Shown here: one piece after another, positions 7,636 through 16,502 of the stretch
How positions within the stretch are numbered: position 1 is the stretch's first letter
Layout of the letters: the number at the start of each line of letters is the position of its first letter
Source: Methylococcaceae bacterium
GTDB lineage: Bacteria; Pseudomonadota; Gammaproteobacteria; Methylococcales; Methylomonadaceae
NCBI GenBank assembly: GCA_947505055.1
Contig: CANNLO010000029.1
Location: 1-24,735 of the forward strand
Length of the DNA: 24,735 bases
Direction: 5' to 3'
Notes under the pieces: model-generated
Seen by the model: the letters and a program-made list of their open reading frames with translations, nothing else
What the model was told of the DNA's origin: nothing
Databases searched by the model: none
Program-made: the position numbers and the translations under genes

Positions 7636-8655
7636 TTAACCCAAATATTTAGATAACCAGGGGCCTATCATTTGACTGACAGGTAAAGGCAATTGTTTCC
7701 AGGCCGCAATAAATAGTCGATATTTAGGATTGAGCGGATTAATATCTGGTAGTGAATCGGCTTTAACCAGATGAAACTCATAAAATAACGGCTCCGGCGT
7801 AAAACCCCAATTCTTTTTAAAACTGTAAGAGCCGGTACCTATTTTACTGCGTCCGTAATCAAATATTTTTATACCTTTTTCTACTGCACGACGCATCACT
7901 TCCCAATACATAAAGTCATTCCCTTTTACATTACGTGCAATGGCAGTTCCACCGCCATAATAAGGTAGCACTTCGTCTTTATAATAAAAACTCATTACAC
8001 TGGCGACCAACTGACCATTTAAATCAATGGTTAATACTTCACATTGCTCTGCAAAAACGTCTTTTAATATCTGAAAATATTTTTTTGAAAACACCGGGGT
8101 TCCAAGGTTTCTTACACTTTCAGAATAAGCCTCATGCAAGCGTTCAACACCTTCATCTATAGAACTGGTTAAACCTGCTTCTATGCCTTTTCTCACCATC
8201 GCACGCTGTTTTCTGGGAATTGCAGCCATGTTTTTATCTATGTCAGCATCCAGCTCTTTTCTAAAGGTCACATAGAGTTCTTTATAAGGTCTTTCGGGCG
8301 TTTTTTGTACTCTGTTTCTCATTTCCAGGCAATCAACACCCAGTTCTGTTGCCAAGCGACAGGCTTCCTTATCCAACGCTATATAAGTCGCTTCGTCGTT
8401 TGCAACAATGCCACCGTAAACACAAAACGCGGTTGAAACCAGACTGTTGCCAAACAATAAGCTGTTAATATGAACTAAAGGCAAAATACCTGTTATTTCG
8501 CCGTTATTTTCATAGTATAAAAAATAGGTTTTATGCCCAAACGCTCTTTCCATAACTTCTTTCCAGCCGGATTGGTGAAAAAAAGTGGCTTCTGCGCTTG
8601 TTTGAACAAAGTTATCCCAACGTGCATAATTTGCTTTATCCAATGTTTTAATCAT
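7636..8655 (-). CDS. FemAB-family XrtA-associated acyltransferase
   Basis: A 339-residue protein of the FemAB/GNAT-fold type, XrtA-associated subfamily (TIGR03019). Seen in sequence: FHQSGWKEVMERAFGH (26-41), AIPRKQRAMVRKGIEAGL (145-162), LNGQLVASVMSFYYKDEVLPYYGG (212-235) and the C-terminal KGNDFMYWEVMRRAVEKG...FDYGRSKIGTGSYSFKKNWGF (244-285). FemAB relatives transfer amino acids to peptidoglycan precursors; XrtA-linked members are thought to modify the EPS or a nucleotide sugar, with substrate unknown. Start ATG 8653-8655, with TGAGG about 10 bases upstream. It follows a 333-base non-coding gap and is the first gene of the FemAB-GT-GT-amidotransferase unit. Confidence 0.9.
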   Translation of the reverse strand: MIKTLDKANYARWDNFVQTSAEATFFHQSGWKEVMERAFGHKTYFLYYENNGEITGILPLVHINSLLFGNSLVSTAFCVYGGIVANDEATYIALDKEACRLATELGVDCLEMRNRVQKTPERPYKELYVTFRKELDADIDKNMAAIPRKQRAMVRKGIEAGLTSSIDEGVERLHEAYSESVRNLGTPVFSKKYFQILKDVFAEQCEVLTIDLNGQLVASVMSFYYKDEVLPYYGGGTAIARNVKGNDFMYWEVMRRAVEKGIKIFDYGRSKIGTGSYSFKKNWGFTPEPLFYEFHLVKADSLPDINPLNPKYRLFIAAWKQLPLPVSQMIGPWLSKYLG

Positions 8656-8716
8656 ACTCTTTATACCTCAGTTTTCGCTTCCATTATCAGAACATACTGA
8701 GTCAGGTGGGCTAGGT

Positions 8717-8737
8717 GTAGGGCGTGCCATGCGCGCC
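8717..8737 (+). repeat. REP-like hairpin with GTAG leader
   Basis: GTAG (8717-8720) is followed by GGCGTGC-CAT-GCGCGCC (8721-8737), a 7-bp stem with one G:T-type mismatch. A GTAG tetranucleotide in front of a GC-rich hairpin is the hallmark of REP sequences mobilised by RAYT (Y1) transposases. It is a single copy here; no RAYT gene is in the window. Confidence 0.45.
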
Positions 8738-8863
8738 AAATAATGGATAAGGTTTAATCTATTAGTCAGGTACTACAGCACTGACATTAATTTAAGTATC
8801 GTGATCTTCTGGAGTAAAACAGCTAAAGCTGTTGCACTCTCGTTTTTTAAATAATTTTCACTT

Positions 8864-8880
8864 ATGCTAACACGGTCCCA
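8864..8880 (-). promoter_or_regulatory. Candidate sigma-54 (-24/-12) promoter for the FemAB unit
   Basis: On the minus strand the sequence TGGGACCGTGTTAGCA matches TGGCACG-N4-TTGCW at 9 of 12 specified positions. This includes both diagnostic dinucleotides, GG (8878-8879) and GC (8866-8867), with the required 10-base spacing. It would start transcription near 8855, about 200 bases before the FemAB ATG. PrsR-type regulators of XrtA systems are sigma-54 activators, so the location makes sense. The match lies next to repeat DNA and may be chance. Confidence 0.35.
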
Positions 8881-8988
8881 TAGGATGTAATGAACACAGT
8901 GGAACGCGTCCTCGTAAATGATGCGCACTGTCTAAGTTAATGGCTGTGACGCTCTGCGTGGCATCTGCCATGTTTTACAGAGTTATTA

Positions 8989-9837
8989 TCATTTATTAAG
9001 AAATACATTTTCCATGGTATCCCACTTAAAATCAGTCAATAGCTGTTGTATTCTATTTTCCATGCGCTGCAGATTTAAATAATGCCGGGTACGGGTTTTT
9101 AAGCTTAACCCAGTTTGCCTGGGTTGATCCGGATCAATTTCCCAAGGATGAAAATAGAAAATACCGGGCTGCTTTTCAGTGTTATTGACATGGTTAAAGG
9201 CCCATTTTGAAAATACATAAGGATAAAATCTAAAAAAACCACCACCGCCACAAGGCAGATTTTTACTGCCAAATTTTACTGTCGTAATGGGGATTTCTTT
9301 AAAATCACTACCTGCTATTGGCTCAAACATGAATCTGGGTGCATCGGGCATGCCATATAAATCATGCTTGACTGGATAGATACTGGAACTGTATTCAAAA
9401 CCTTCTTCTTGCAAAATATCAAGTGCCCAAAGATTTTTTGCACCTATTGAATAACTGGCGGCACGATAGCCCTTTACTTCTTTGCCGCCTAGCTCTTCCA
9501 GTATTTTTTTGGTTCTGGAAACATCTTCACGAAACTGCTCAGGAGTTTGCTCGGTTACCCGGATATGCTCATAACCATGACACGCAAGTTCATGACCGTC
9601 TTTAATAATCCGCTTAACCAAATCAGGATAACGCTCTGCGACCCACCCTAAAGTAAAGAACGTAGCTTTTATATCACGCGCTTCAAAAATATCGAGTATG
9701 CGCTGGGTGTTTTTCTCAACTCTATGGGGCAAAGTTTCCCATTGTTGTTTTGCAATATACGGCTCAAAAGCTGATACCTGGAAATAATCTTCCACATCCA
9801 CGGACATTGCATTTTTAAGCGATTGTAAGTTTGACAT
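8989..9837 (-). CDS. XrtA-system polysaccharide deacetylase (NodB domain + DUF3473)
   Basis: A 282-residue carbohydrate esterase 4 protein of the XrtA-associated subfamily (TIGR03006). The N-terminus MSVDVEDYFQVSAFE (11-25) carries the motif-1 aspartates. H87-G-Y-E-H91 (ELACHGYEH) is the metal-binding motif, RAASYSIG (125-132) is motif 3, and FYFHPWEIDPDQPR (227-240) with the NLQRMENRIQQLL tail is the DUF3473-type C-terminus. It would remove acetyl groups from N-acetylated sugars of the EPS. The frame is open to 9966, but that would overlap wecB by over 100 bases; I choose the ATG at 9835-9837, 19 bases after the wecB stop. No signal peptide is visible, as usual for this subfamily. Confidence 0.92.
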   Translation of the reverse strand: MSNLQSLKNAMSVDVEDYFQVSAFEPYIAKQQWETLPHRVEKNTQRILDIFEARDIKATFFTLGWVAERYPDLVKRIIKDGHELACHGYEHIRVTEQTPEQFREDVSRTKKILEELGGKEVKGYRAASYSIGAKNLWALDILQEEGFEYSSSIYPVKHDLYGMPDAPRFMFEPIAGSDFKEIPITTVKFGSKNLPCGGGGFFRFYPYVFSKWAFNHVNNTEKQPGIFYFHPWEIDPDQPRQTGLSLKTRTRHYLNLQRMENRIQQLLTDFKWDTMENVFLNK

Positions 9838-9856
9838 GGGCTTAAGGAAGACTAAA

Positions 9857-10975
9857 TTACAGATAATTTTTTTGAATATCCTCGACGATACGCTGGGCGG
9901 CGTTACCATCCCAATATTCTGGAATGCGCCCCGACTTTCCACCCGTTGCCAATATCTCATCGGCACAGGCTTTAATTTTTTCCGGATCAGTTCCGACTAT
10001 GGTATTTGTACCTTGCTCTACGGTTATGGGCCTTTCTGTGTTTTCGCGCAAAGTGACACAAGGAATTCCCAGTGCTGTTGTTTCTTCCTGTAAACCGCCA
10101 GAATCAGTTAAAACCATTTTTGCGGACTTCATCAATCCCAGCATTTGTAAATAGCCAACCGGTGGCAAACAAATAATATTGCCTGTGCTAATAAGATCTA
10201 ACAAGCCATCCTGTTCTATTCGATTACGTGTTCGAGGATGAATCGGAAAAATAACCGGAATTTTCTGACTAAGCTCGACGATGCTGTGCAGCAGTGATTT
10301 TAAAATTACCGGATCATCGACATTAGAGGGGCGATGCATTGTTAACAGTGCATAATTGCCTTGCTGAATATTTGTGTTTTTTTGATATGCGCTTAAGGTG
10401 TCAGTAAAAAGAATAGCATGCTCAAGATTTGCCAGTAATGAGTCAATCATAACGTTGCCGGCAAAACAAACTCGGTTGCTGTCTATGCCCTCATTAATCA
10501 GGTTTTGTTCTGCACTTCTTTCTGTTGTAAACAGCCGGTCTGAAATCTGATCAGTCAAGATTCGATTGATTTCTTCCGGCATTTCCCTATCCCGGCTCCT
10601 TAAGCCTGCTTCTACATGTAGAATTGGAATTTGTTTTTTTACTGCTACCAAACTACAGGCAATGGTTGAATTTACATCCCCAACAACCAAGACTGCGCAG
10701 GGTTTAACTTTATCCAGGACAGGTTCAAACCGTAACATAATATTGGCAGTTTGTTCGCTATGCGAACCGGAGCCTACGCCTAAGTCAATATCAGGTTCGG
10801 GGATGCCCAATTGTTGAAAAAATGATGCTTTCATATCTTGATCATAATGTTGACCGGTATGAACCAAATACGGAGTAACCTGACCTTGTAATGCCCCAAA
10901 TGCTTTAATGATGGGCGCCATTTTCATAAAATTTGGCCTTGCACCGACGACACAAACGATTGTTTTTTTGTCCAT
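9857..10975 (-). CDS. wecB: UDP-N-acetylglucosamine 2-epimerase (non-hydrolysing)
   Basis: A 372-residue WecB-type enzyme converting UDP-GlcNAc to UDP-ManNAc in the cytoplasm. Motifs in order: VVGARPNFMKMAPI, HTGQHYDQDM, VVGDVNST, HVEAGLRSRDREMPEEINR, LTMHRPSNVDD, HPRTRNRI and LTDSGGLQEE, all expected for the family at normal length. An ATG at 11000-11002 is also in frame, but I prefer the ATG at 10973-10975: it starts just before the family's first strand and AGGG lies 8 bases upstream, partly formed by the stop of the preceding gene, which ends 10 bases before. An ATPase-wecB-deacetylase order is standard in XrtA loci. The product may feed ManNAc or its uronic acid into the EPS. Confidence 0.93.
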   Translation of the reverse strand: MDKKTIVCVVGARPNFMKMAPIIKAFGALQGQVTPYLVHTGQHYDQDMKASFFQQLGIPEPDIDLGVGSGSHSEQTANIMLRFEPVLDKVKPCAVLVVGDVNSTIACSLVAVKKQIPILHVEAGLRSRDREMPEEINRILTDQISDRLFTTERSAEQNLINEGIDSNRVCFAGNVMIDSLLANLEHAILFTDTLSAYQKNTNIQQGNYALLTMHRPSNVDDPVILKSLLHSIVELSQKIPVIFPIHPRTRNRIEQDGLLDLISTGNIICLPPVGYLQMLGLMKSAKMVLTDSGGLQEETTALGIPCVTLRENTERPITVEQGTNTIVGTDPEKIKACADEILATGGKSGRIPEYWDGNAAQRIVEDIQKNYL

Positions 10976-10985
10976 TGCCTTATCC

Positions 10986-12011
10986 CTATTCTTGCCCTGC
11001 ATCTTCGTTATAAATATTATCCATATCCAACTGTAGTAAGATAGCTTTGCGCAATAAGGCGCGCTCTTTATTTAAAGTGGTTTGCAATTTTAACGCTATC
11101 TTTTCGAGGGCTACTACGCGTTGCTCCAAAGAACCCGTCGGATCAATTGTTAAATTTAAAGTAGCGGGGACTATTTCTTTTAATTCTTCAGTCACAATTG
11201 CTGATTCTTCTTCAATTTCTGCAATCACTTTAGTAATCGAATTCAAATCAATTAGCATCAATTCTTCCAGATATCCAAAGAGCAATACCCTGTCAAGCAG
11301 GGTATTTATCCTTCTGGGGATACCTTGCGTGTAATTGCAAATTGTATTAAAGATGTCCTCTTCAAATTGCGGTGTCTGATTCCAACCGGCTTTTTCTAAC
11401 CTGAATAAAATATAGCTTTGGGTTTCTTCTTCGTTTAGCGGTTTTAACTGATAGGTTGCAACTATGCGCTGCCTTAATTGTTCCATTTCAGGTAAAAATA
11501 AGGTTTCACTTAATTCGGGCTGACCAATTAGAAATATTTGAAATAACGACTTTCCAGCCAATTCAAAATTGGTCAGCATTCTCAATTCTTCCAATGAATC
11601 TTTGGGTAGATTTTGAGCTTCATCAACTATCATCAATACCCGTTTACCGTCTCGGGCTTGCTGCATAAAATAACGATGAATTCTGGTTAGCAAGGTCGAT
11701 TTATCTTCGCCGTCGTATGGCAAACCAAAGGTTGCCGATATTATTTTGAGTAAATCATCTGCCCCCACTTGTGAGGACACCATTATGCCTATGGCGATAT
11801 TGTCATCATTTAAACTTTTAACCAGCGCTTTAACCAGCATGGTTTTGCCTGTACCTGGCTTGCCAATGACGATAACAAAGCCTTCGCCTTGCTTTAAGCC
11901 ATAATGCATATAAGCCAAGGCTCTTCTGTGTACCTCACTGTTAAAAAAGAAATCAGTATCGGCATTTAATTGAAAAGGTTTTTTATTTAGATTATAGAAA
12001 CCATCGTACAT
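10986..12011 (-). CDS. XrtA-associated AAA ATPase (ExeA/GspA-like)
   Basis: A 341-residue AAA+ ATPase of the PEP-CTERM-locus subfamily (TIGR03015), related to ExeA/GspA secretion ATPases. It opens MYDGFYNLNKKPF, as in that family. Walker A is GKPGTGKT (50-57), Walker B is VLMIVDEAQ (125-133), followed by LRMLTNFE and LIGQPEL, a sensor-like LRQRI (179-183) and GIPRRINTLLDR (230-241). The C-terminal 60 residues contain EQRVVALEKIALKLQ, a possible coiled coil. Its role is probably energising or organising EPS/envelope assembly with the outer-membrane protein encoded next to it; this is not experimentally settled. Start ATG 12009-12011, 2 bases after the preceding stop, so translation is coupled. 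Confidence 0.92.
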   Translation of the reverse strand: MYDGFYNLNKKPFQLNADTDFFFNSEVHRRALAYMHYGLKQGEGFVIVIGKPGTGKTMLVKALVKSLNDDNIAIGIMVSSQVGADDLLKIISATFGLPYDGEDKSTLLTRIHRYFMQQARDGKRVLMIVDEAQNLPKDSLEELRMLTNFELAGKSLFQIFLIGQPELSETLFLPEMEQLRQRIVATYQLKPLNEEETQSYILFRLEKAGWNQTPQFEEDIFNTICNYTQGIPRRINTLLDRVLLFGYLEELMLIDLNSITKVIAEIEEESAIVTEELKEIVPATLNLTIDPTGSLEQRVVALEKIALKLQTTLNKERALLRKAILLQLDMDNIYNEDAGQE

Positions 12012-12013
12012 TG

Positions 12014-13594
12014 TTAATATCTCATAAATAAACTGGCTGTTGCCCGATTTTCCTGATAATCATTGGTCGTCAAATCTGATGTTTGATTTACATGACGCAG
12101 TTCAAGCATACCGTTGATACGCGTGGTAATAGTCCTGTTAATCCCTAATGAAAGATCATACCGGTCACTTTTTGTATTGGTGATGCTACTACCGCTGGTT
12201 TGCTGCCACAAAGGCCGTAAAAAAGCACTGGTTTTACTGGCAAACTGCCAATTCCAGGAACCACTTATGCCTCTTACTTTCTCACTATTACCACTCAATT
12301 GGTAGACCCGGTCTTCGTTGAAAGCACTTGCACCTATTGTACTTTTTCCAGTGTTATAGGTAGATGAAAGATTCCATGTTTTTCGGACAATGACATCATT
12401 GGTTAAGGTCGGGATATTAATTAGTCTTTGCTCAGGAACAGGATTTACTATTTCATTACCTGAAGGATCCTGAGCATTAGTTCTTTGTTGTTGCAATAAA
12501 ATATCTTGCACTGTGGTGGTATCATTATCATGCTTCAACGCCCAGGTTGACTGTCTTGTTCGATAATTTAAAGCTGTTTGCCATGTTGTCCCTGTATTTA
12601 ACCCTATTGAATTCTTTCTGTAGGTTGTATTCCAGGTTAGTCTTTGCATGGGTGATATATTTACAGTCACATAGCTATTATTTCCACCACCGACTTCCAC
12701 ACTATAATAAGAGCTTGGTTTCCATTGCCCGCCAAACGTATAAAATACACCATTTTTACTCGTATTGGTCGTAGAAAGGAAACTATTGTTGCTATAACCG
12801 CCCTGAGCAAAAACATTAAAATATTGATTTAAATATGTTCTTACTGAAGCATTGGAATTCTGAAATTTAACATTGTCGCCACCGTCCCGATAACTTTCAG
12901 TATTATTATGTGCAAGGTTCCATTTAACCCGCTTAAATTCGTTGCCACTGTTTAGCTGCACAATTTCTGCAATATTTACTGTATCTGTAATTGGATTTAA
13001 TGTTGAATTTGAATTATTGTTTGAATTGGAACCGGTTGTTACCGTATCAAAATTAAGCCGCAGATTGCCATTAGCATAATCTCCAAATCGTGGCGTCCAA
13101 TAGGGTGACATGCCAAAAGTTGATACAGTTGTACTATTACCAGAGTTTGAGATATTATCATTGGCTGTCTGGTACAAATTATTGGTATTTTGTTGACTGA
13201 TAGAACTGTGAGAATCTAAAAATAATCTATTGGTATATAATGTATTATGTGAATTATATTGCAACTGATTTGCTGTGCTTAATTTGTTATTACCACCAGC
13301 ATTATATAAATTCTGCATTCTATAATTCAGATTCAGAATTGATCGGGCAGAGCGACCTATTATTGAAACTCCCGGACTCACCTCGGAAACAAAAGCACTC
13401 TTTTCATTTCCTGATGTGGACAGGTTGATATTGTCAGAGAATATTTCTTTTGTTGAAACTGATGGCCTTATAGTCACATCAAAAGCACAAACATATTGAT
13501 AATGTCCAATCATACACAATAAACCTGTATATCGGACTAACATCAATACTGTATTAAACAGACTCCTTCTGAAATTTATATCATCAATTCCCAT
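12014..13594 (-). CDS. XrtA-system outer-membrane beta-barrel protein (TIGR03016-like)
   Basis: About 526 residues, rich in Asn, Ser and Thr, with many alternating hydrophobic/polar segments (for example SVEVGGGNNSYVTVNI) and a terminal SLFMRY with a C-terminal aromatic residue, as in outer-membrane beta-barrels. It matches the PEP-CTERM system-associated family TIGR03016, whose function is unknown; a role as EPS outer-membrane conduit or anchor is inference. The frame is open to 13627, deep in the kinase gene. I choose ATG 13592-13594, which gives a signal peptide: Arg-Arg, then SLFNTVLMLVRYTGLLCMIG, with cleavage near VCA-FD. It overlaps the kinase 3' end by 11 bases; an ATG at 13603 is also possible. 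The gene is AT-rich. Confidence 0.85.
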   Translation of the reverse strand: MGIDDINFRRSLFNTVLMLVRYTGLLCMIGHYQYVCAFDVTIRPSVSTKEIFSDNINLSTSGNEKSAFVSEVSPGVSIIGRSARSILNLNYRMQNLYNAGGNNKLSTANQLQYNSHNTLYTNRLFLDSHSSISQQNTNNLYQTANDNISNSGNSTTVSTFGMSPYWTPRFGDYANGNLRLNFDTVTTGSNSNNNSNSTLNPITDTVNIAEIVQLNSGNEFKRVKWNLAHNNTESYRDGGDNVKFQNSNASVRTYLNQYFNVFAQGGYSNNSFLSTTNTSKNGVFYTFGGQWKPSSYYSVEVGGGNNSYVTVNISPMQRLTWNTTYRKNSIGLNTGTTWQTALNYRTRQSTWALKHDNDTTTVQDILLQQQRTNAQDPSGNEIVNPVPEQRLINIPTLTNDVIVRKTWNLSSTYNTGKSTIGASAFNEDRVYQLSGNSEKVRGISGSWNWQFASKTSAFLRPLWQQTSGSSITNTKSDRYDLSLGINRTITTRINGMLELRHVNQTSDLTTNDYQENRATASLFMRY

Positions 13595-14504
13595 ACAACC
13601 CATATCCATAATGATCTGCGTCTGCATTTGATTGTATTTTGTTTAGAATTACTAACACAACATCGCAAAACATCAATTTATTAACCGAAGACATTATCAT
13701 ACTTTGCGGCGTTTTTTCGGCTTCGACTACCAATACGACTTGGCCAACCAAGCCAGCCAGAACCTCGCCTTGTGTTGCTGCCAATAAAGGTGGTGAGTCA
13801 AAAATAACGATTCGATCAGGATATCTATCACTCAATTCCTGAGCCAATATTATCATTTTATTACTATTCAATAATTCTGTTGAATGTTTGTGCTGCTTGC
13901 CCGCAGGGATTACGCTTAAACCGGGCATATTGGTTTTTTGCACGATGTCTGAGAATTCAACATCGTTTCCTTCCAGATACTCAACTAGACCGGGGGTTGC
14001 TTTTATGCCTAATGTCTTTGCTACGGATGGACGCGCCACATCCGCATCTATCAATAGAACTTTTTTATCCCGCTCATTTGCAATGCTTAAAGCAAGATTT
14101 ATAGCTGTAAAGGTTTTTCCTTCACCAGGAACACTACTGGTCACCAAAATCAGATTTGAGCGATTGATTCCAACGCTACCTACCCCAAAAGCATTATTGA
14201 TTAAGGGCCTTTTGATATTCCTGTATTCTTCTTCCGCTTGCGAATGAGTATTACTGGAAGGCGTGACAAAACTTAATTCAGCTAATTTATCCCAATCAAT
14301 ATTTGAAATTTGCCGGACATCCAAGATCTTTTCTTTATCTGCGTCACTATCCGCCTCAAGTTTTATTATTGGTGGTGCAGGTGGAATTGGTGAATTTACT
14401 TGCCCGCTTAAATCAAATTGAACTCCTGTGACAGAATTCGTTGAATCATCTGACTTAGGCTTTTCATCTTTGGCTTTATTTAAAGCTCTTTCAATAATGC
14501 TCAT
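13584..14504 (-). CDS. XrtA-associated tyrosine autokinase
   Basis: A 306-residue bacterial tyrosine (BY) kinase cytoplasmic domain (TIGR03018-type). It starts MSIIERALNKAK, has a Pro-rich linker (39-46), and carries Walker A SSVPGEGKT (123-131), Walker A' LLIDADVARP (150-159) and Walker B VIFDSPPL (233-240). The C-terminal tyrosine cluster is small: Y299, Y301 and Y304 in HYGYGLYGN. BY kinases cycle between autophosphorylated and free states to control polymer length together with a Wzz-type partner, here encoded 18 bases upstream. Start ATG 14502-14504, supported by AGAGGT. Its last codons overlap the start of the outer-membrane protein gene. Confidence 0.93.
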   Translation of the reverse strand: MSIIERALNKAKDEKPKSDDSTNSVTGVQFDLSGQVNSPIPPAPPIIKLEADSDADKEKILDVRQISNIDWDKLAELSFVTPSSNTHSQAEEEYRNIKRPLINNAFGVGSVGINRSNLILVTSSVPGEGKTFTAINLALSIANERDKKVLLIDADVARPSVAKTLGIKATPGLVEYLEGNDVEFSDIVQKTNMPGLSVIPAGKQHKHSTELLNSNKMIILAQELSDRYPDRIVIFDSPPLLAATQGEVLAGLVGQVVLVVEAEKTPQSMIMSSVNKLMFCDVVLVILNKIQSNADADHYGYGLYGN

Positions 14505-14522
14505 GTATACCTCTATTGAATT

Positions 14523-16130
14523 TTAAATAAACCGATGCAATTTGCCGATAATACCAGTCAAATTAATCTCCAACATTTCAACTGTTATAAAACCAAAATA
14601 GATCAGGACTAGCCCTGATAATCCCACATAAAATCGAATCATCATTCTGTTGTTTTTTTCAACTTGTGCAGGGGAAATCTTCAAGGAAACACTGCCTAAA
14701 ACCGGAAGTCCGGTTATGTGGCCAAGTTGTGAAGTGGTAATTACTGTTGGTTTGATCATATAAAGCAACAATGAAACACCAAACCCCAAAACGATACTAG
14801 CTACCAGTACTCCAGAATATAAAACCACCCTTTTTGGTGAAGCCGGTTTTAAAGGGATATTAGGCGCATCTGCAATTTTGAACTTTAGAGCCTCTGCCTG
14901 ATCGTCGACTTTTTCAGACATATTCGCTTGCTCCCTACTTTCTAGTAATCTTTCGTAATTACTTTTAATAGCATCATAGTCTCTGTTTAAATTTTGCAAT
15001 GCGGTTTCAACGGTCAGCCTTGAATGTAACTCTTCTCCAATTTTGTCCACGCGGGCTTTCAATTCATCTACTCGGGCTTTAGCAGATGCCACCTGTGCAT
15101 CTGCTTCATTTAGAGAAACCTTTATCGTCTGAACATAGGGGTTTGCCATAACATTTGGTTTAACAAACATATCTACTGATTCATCTGCCGCTGCTACTTC
15201 CGGCTTGGTCTTTTCTGCATCTTGTTTGGCTTTTTCCAGACTTTTAATTGTTTTATTGATAGATACAATCTCGGGGTGGTCCTCTGTAAATCTGACTAAA
15301 AGTTCTTTTTTTCTTAAATTAAGGGCTCCTATTCTCGAATCTTCTTCTGTTGTTGCCGAAGTCGTTTCACCTCCGAAATCAGCAACCGACCAATCTTCAT
15401 CAGAATCCTTTATGTCATTTAATTGCTCTGTGAGGGTTTTTTGTCGGGAAATTGCTTCACTCAACTGCAATTTTGCATCTTCAAGAAGATGCATTGCGCC
15501 TTGAACCTGGGCAATTTGACCGCCTCCTTCTCCTGGCAATAAACCTAAATTAGCGCGTTTAAAATTTTCTTTGGCTTGTTCTGCATTTCTTAACCGTCCT
15601 TCATATTCATGAAGTTGATCCTCAATAAATTTCTTGGCGACATCTGTACCCGCAAGAGTCGATTGATGGGTTTGCTCCGAAAAAACCGTTAATACCGCTT
15701 GTACAACATTTTTAGCTAAACTGGGAGAAGTAGCTTCATATTTTATTGTAAAAATATCATCACGCCCGCCTTCAATTTTAATATCTTTTTTCAAACTTTC
15801 TAACAGACCATTCCGCTCGGAGGTGCTGGAATTTTTGTCCAGATCCGACATTTTTATAATCTGTTCAAGATTATTCCGCGTAAACATCAACACCTGCATA
15901 ACACGCAGCAATCCGGCTGTATCTGCTTGAATGGTCATTCCTCGCAATAAAGGTTGCAACATTGTTTTTGTTTCAACATGAACCCTTGCTTCAGAAATAT
16001 ATTTGTTAGGCATATCTATTACAAATACCCAACCACCAAGACTAATTATCCAGGCAATACTTAGTGCTAACCATTTATGGCTGAATGCACCTTTTACATA
16101 ACTAAAAAGCTGTGCTATCTGCTCTTCCAT
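14523..16130 (-). CDS. XrtA-system polysaccharide chain-length determinant (Wzz-like)
   Basis: A 535-residue inner-membrane polysaccharide co-polymerase (TIGR03007 type). TM1 is near residues 18-38, preceded by SHKW. A long periplasmic part contains coiled-coil-rich stretches (AQVQGAMHLLEDAKLQLSEA, SARIDEL-like ARVDELKARVDKI). A Pro-rich exit segment (PNIPLKPASPKR) precedes TM2 near 435-459, and a third hydrophobic segment lies near 500-518. It sets EPS chain length and pairs with the separate tyrosine kinase. Start ATG 16128-16130, GGGA 4 bases upstream. Downstream genes follow at 18, -11 and 2 bases, so it heads the kinase-OMP-ATPase-wecB-deacetylase unit. The tail after TM2 (about 75 residues) has the extra membrane segment expected of the subfamily. 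Confidence 0.92.
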   Translation of the reverse strand: MEEQIAQLFSYVKGAFSHKWLALSIAWIISLGGWVFVIDMPNKYISEARVHVETKTMLQPLLRGMTIQADTAGLLRVMQVLMFTRNNLEQIIKMSDLDKNSSTSERNGLLESLKKDIKIEGGRDDIFTIKYEATSPSLAKNVVQAVLTVFSEQTHQSTLAGTDVAKKFIEDQLHEYEGRLRNAEQAKENFKRANLGLLPGEGGGQIAQVQGAMHLLEDAKLQLSEAISRQKTLTEQLNDIKDSDEDWSVADFGGETTSATTEEDSRIGALNLRKKELLVRFTEDHPEIVSINKTIKSLEKAKQDAEKTKPEVAAADESVDMFVKPNVMANPYVQTIKVSLNEADAQVASAKARVDELKARVDKIGEELHSRLTVETALQNLNRDYDAIKSNYERLLESREQANMSEKVDDQAEALKFKIADAPNIPLKPASPKRVVLYSGVLVASIVLGFGVSLLLYMIKPTVITTSQLGHITGLPVLGSVSLKISPAQVEKNNRMMIRFYVGLSGLVLIYFGFITVEMLEINLTGIIGKLHRFI

Positions 16131-16502
16131 GCTATCCCACTACCCCATTAACATAATTTAAAATAAACATTCTTTGGTCACTTGATATTCAAAAATTCTT
16201 ATACTTTAAAAATACAATGAAAGCTTATAACATTATTGACAATTCTCGGTCCTTGGGTGCAGTTATCAAATGTATATTATAATCAAACCATTCTGATTTA
16301 TTAAACGGCAATTCCCTATCTAACCACCTCCATACCGGAAATAATAAAAAAGACATTTGGAGCCGGTAACTATATAACCATGATACTTACAACCCTGTTT
16401 CAGTGCCAAAAAGATACATTTCAAGATCTATCGAGGATGAGCGCAAATTGGCGCTTAGGTAAAACCCGAGAGTTGATTACACAAGCGCAAACTGGATTAA
16501 AA
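16131..16502. other. 372-base non-coding gap inside the EPS block
   Basis: Separates the export lipoprotein gene from the chain-length gene, which are usually close together. It contains a sigma-70-like promoter candidate (16276-16304) and a short palindrome AGCGC/GCGCT (16440-16455). The + strand frame starting at 16380 runs into the export gene's antisense and is not credible. No protein remnant was recognised. Confidence 0.5.
16276..16304 (-). promoter_or_regulatory. Candidate sigma-70 promoter for the chain-length operon
   Basis: On the minus strand, TTAATA (16299-16304; 4 of 6 to TTGACA) is followed after 17 bases by a perfect TATAAT (16276-16281). Transcription would start near 16269, about 140 bases before the chain-length determinant ATG. 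The region is AT-rich, so chance matches are common. Confidence 0.35.

Larger units (their letters stand above)
8656..8988. other. 333-base intergenic region with degenerate repeats
   Basis: The only long gap within the downstream half of the EPS block. It contains a REP-like hairpin (8717-8737), a short stem AACAGC/GCTGTT (8818-8833), a sigma-54-like promoter candidate (8864-8880), and, near 8905-8970, words such as GACGCTCTGCGTGGCAT that resemble other dispersed intergenic repeats known to me. A 34-codon minus-strand reading (8964 down to 8863) looks like the translation of repeat DNA, so I do not call it a gene. The gap separates the deacetylase stop from the FemAB start and probably marks a transcript boundary. 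Confidence 0.6.

Noticed and set aside
8863..8964. 34-codon minus-strand frame starting MADATQ
   Set aside because: It lies wholly within repeat-like DNA with no ribosome-binding site; it probably reflects the repeat sequence.
9838..9966. N-terminal extension of the deacetylase frame by 43 residues
   Set aside because: It would overlap wecB by 110 bases and adds no family sequence; the ATG at 9837 matches the family start.
16131..16144. GG-N10-GC spacing just before the chain-length determinant ATG
   Set aside because: The predicted transcript would begin inside the coding sequence; the bases are better explained by the Shine-Dalgarno region.
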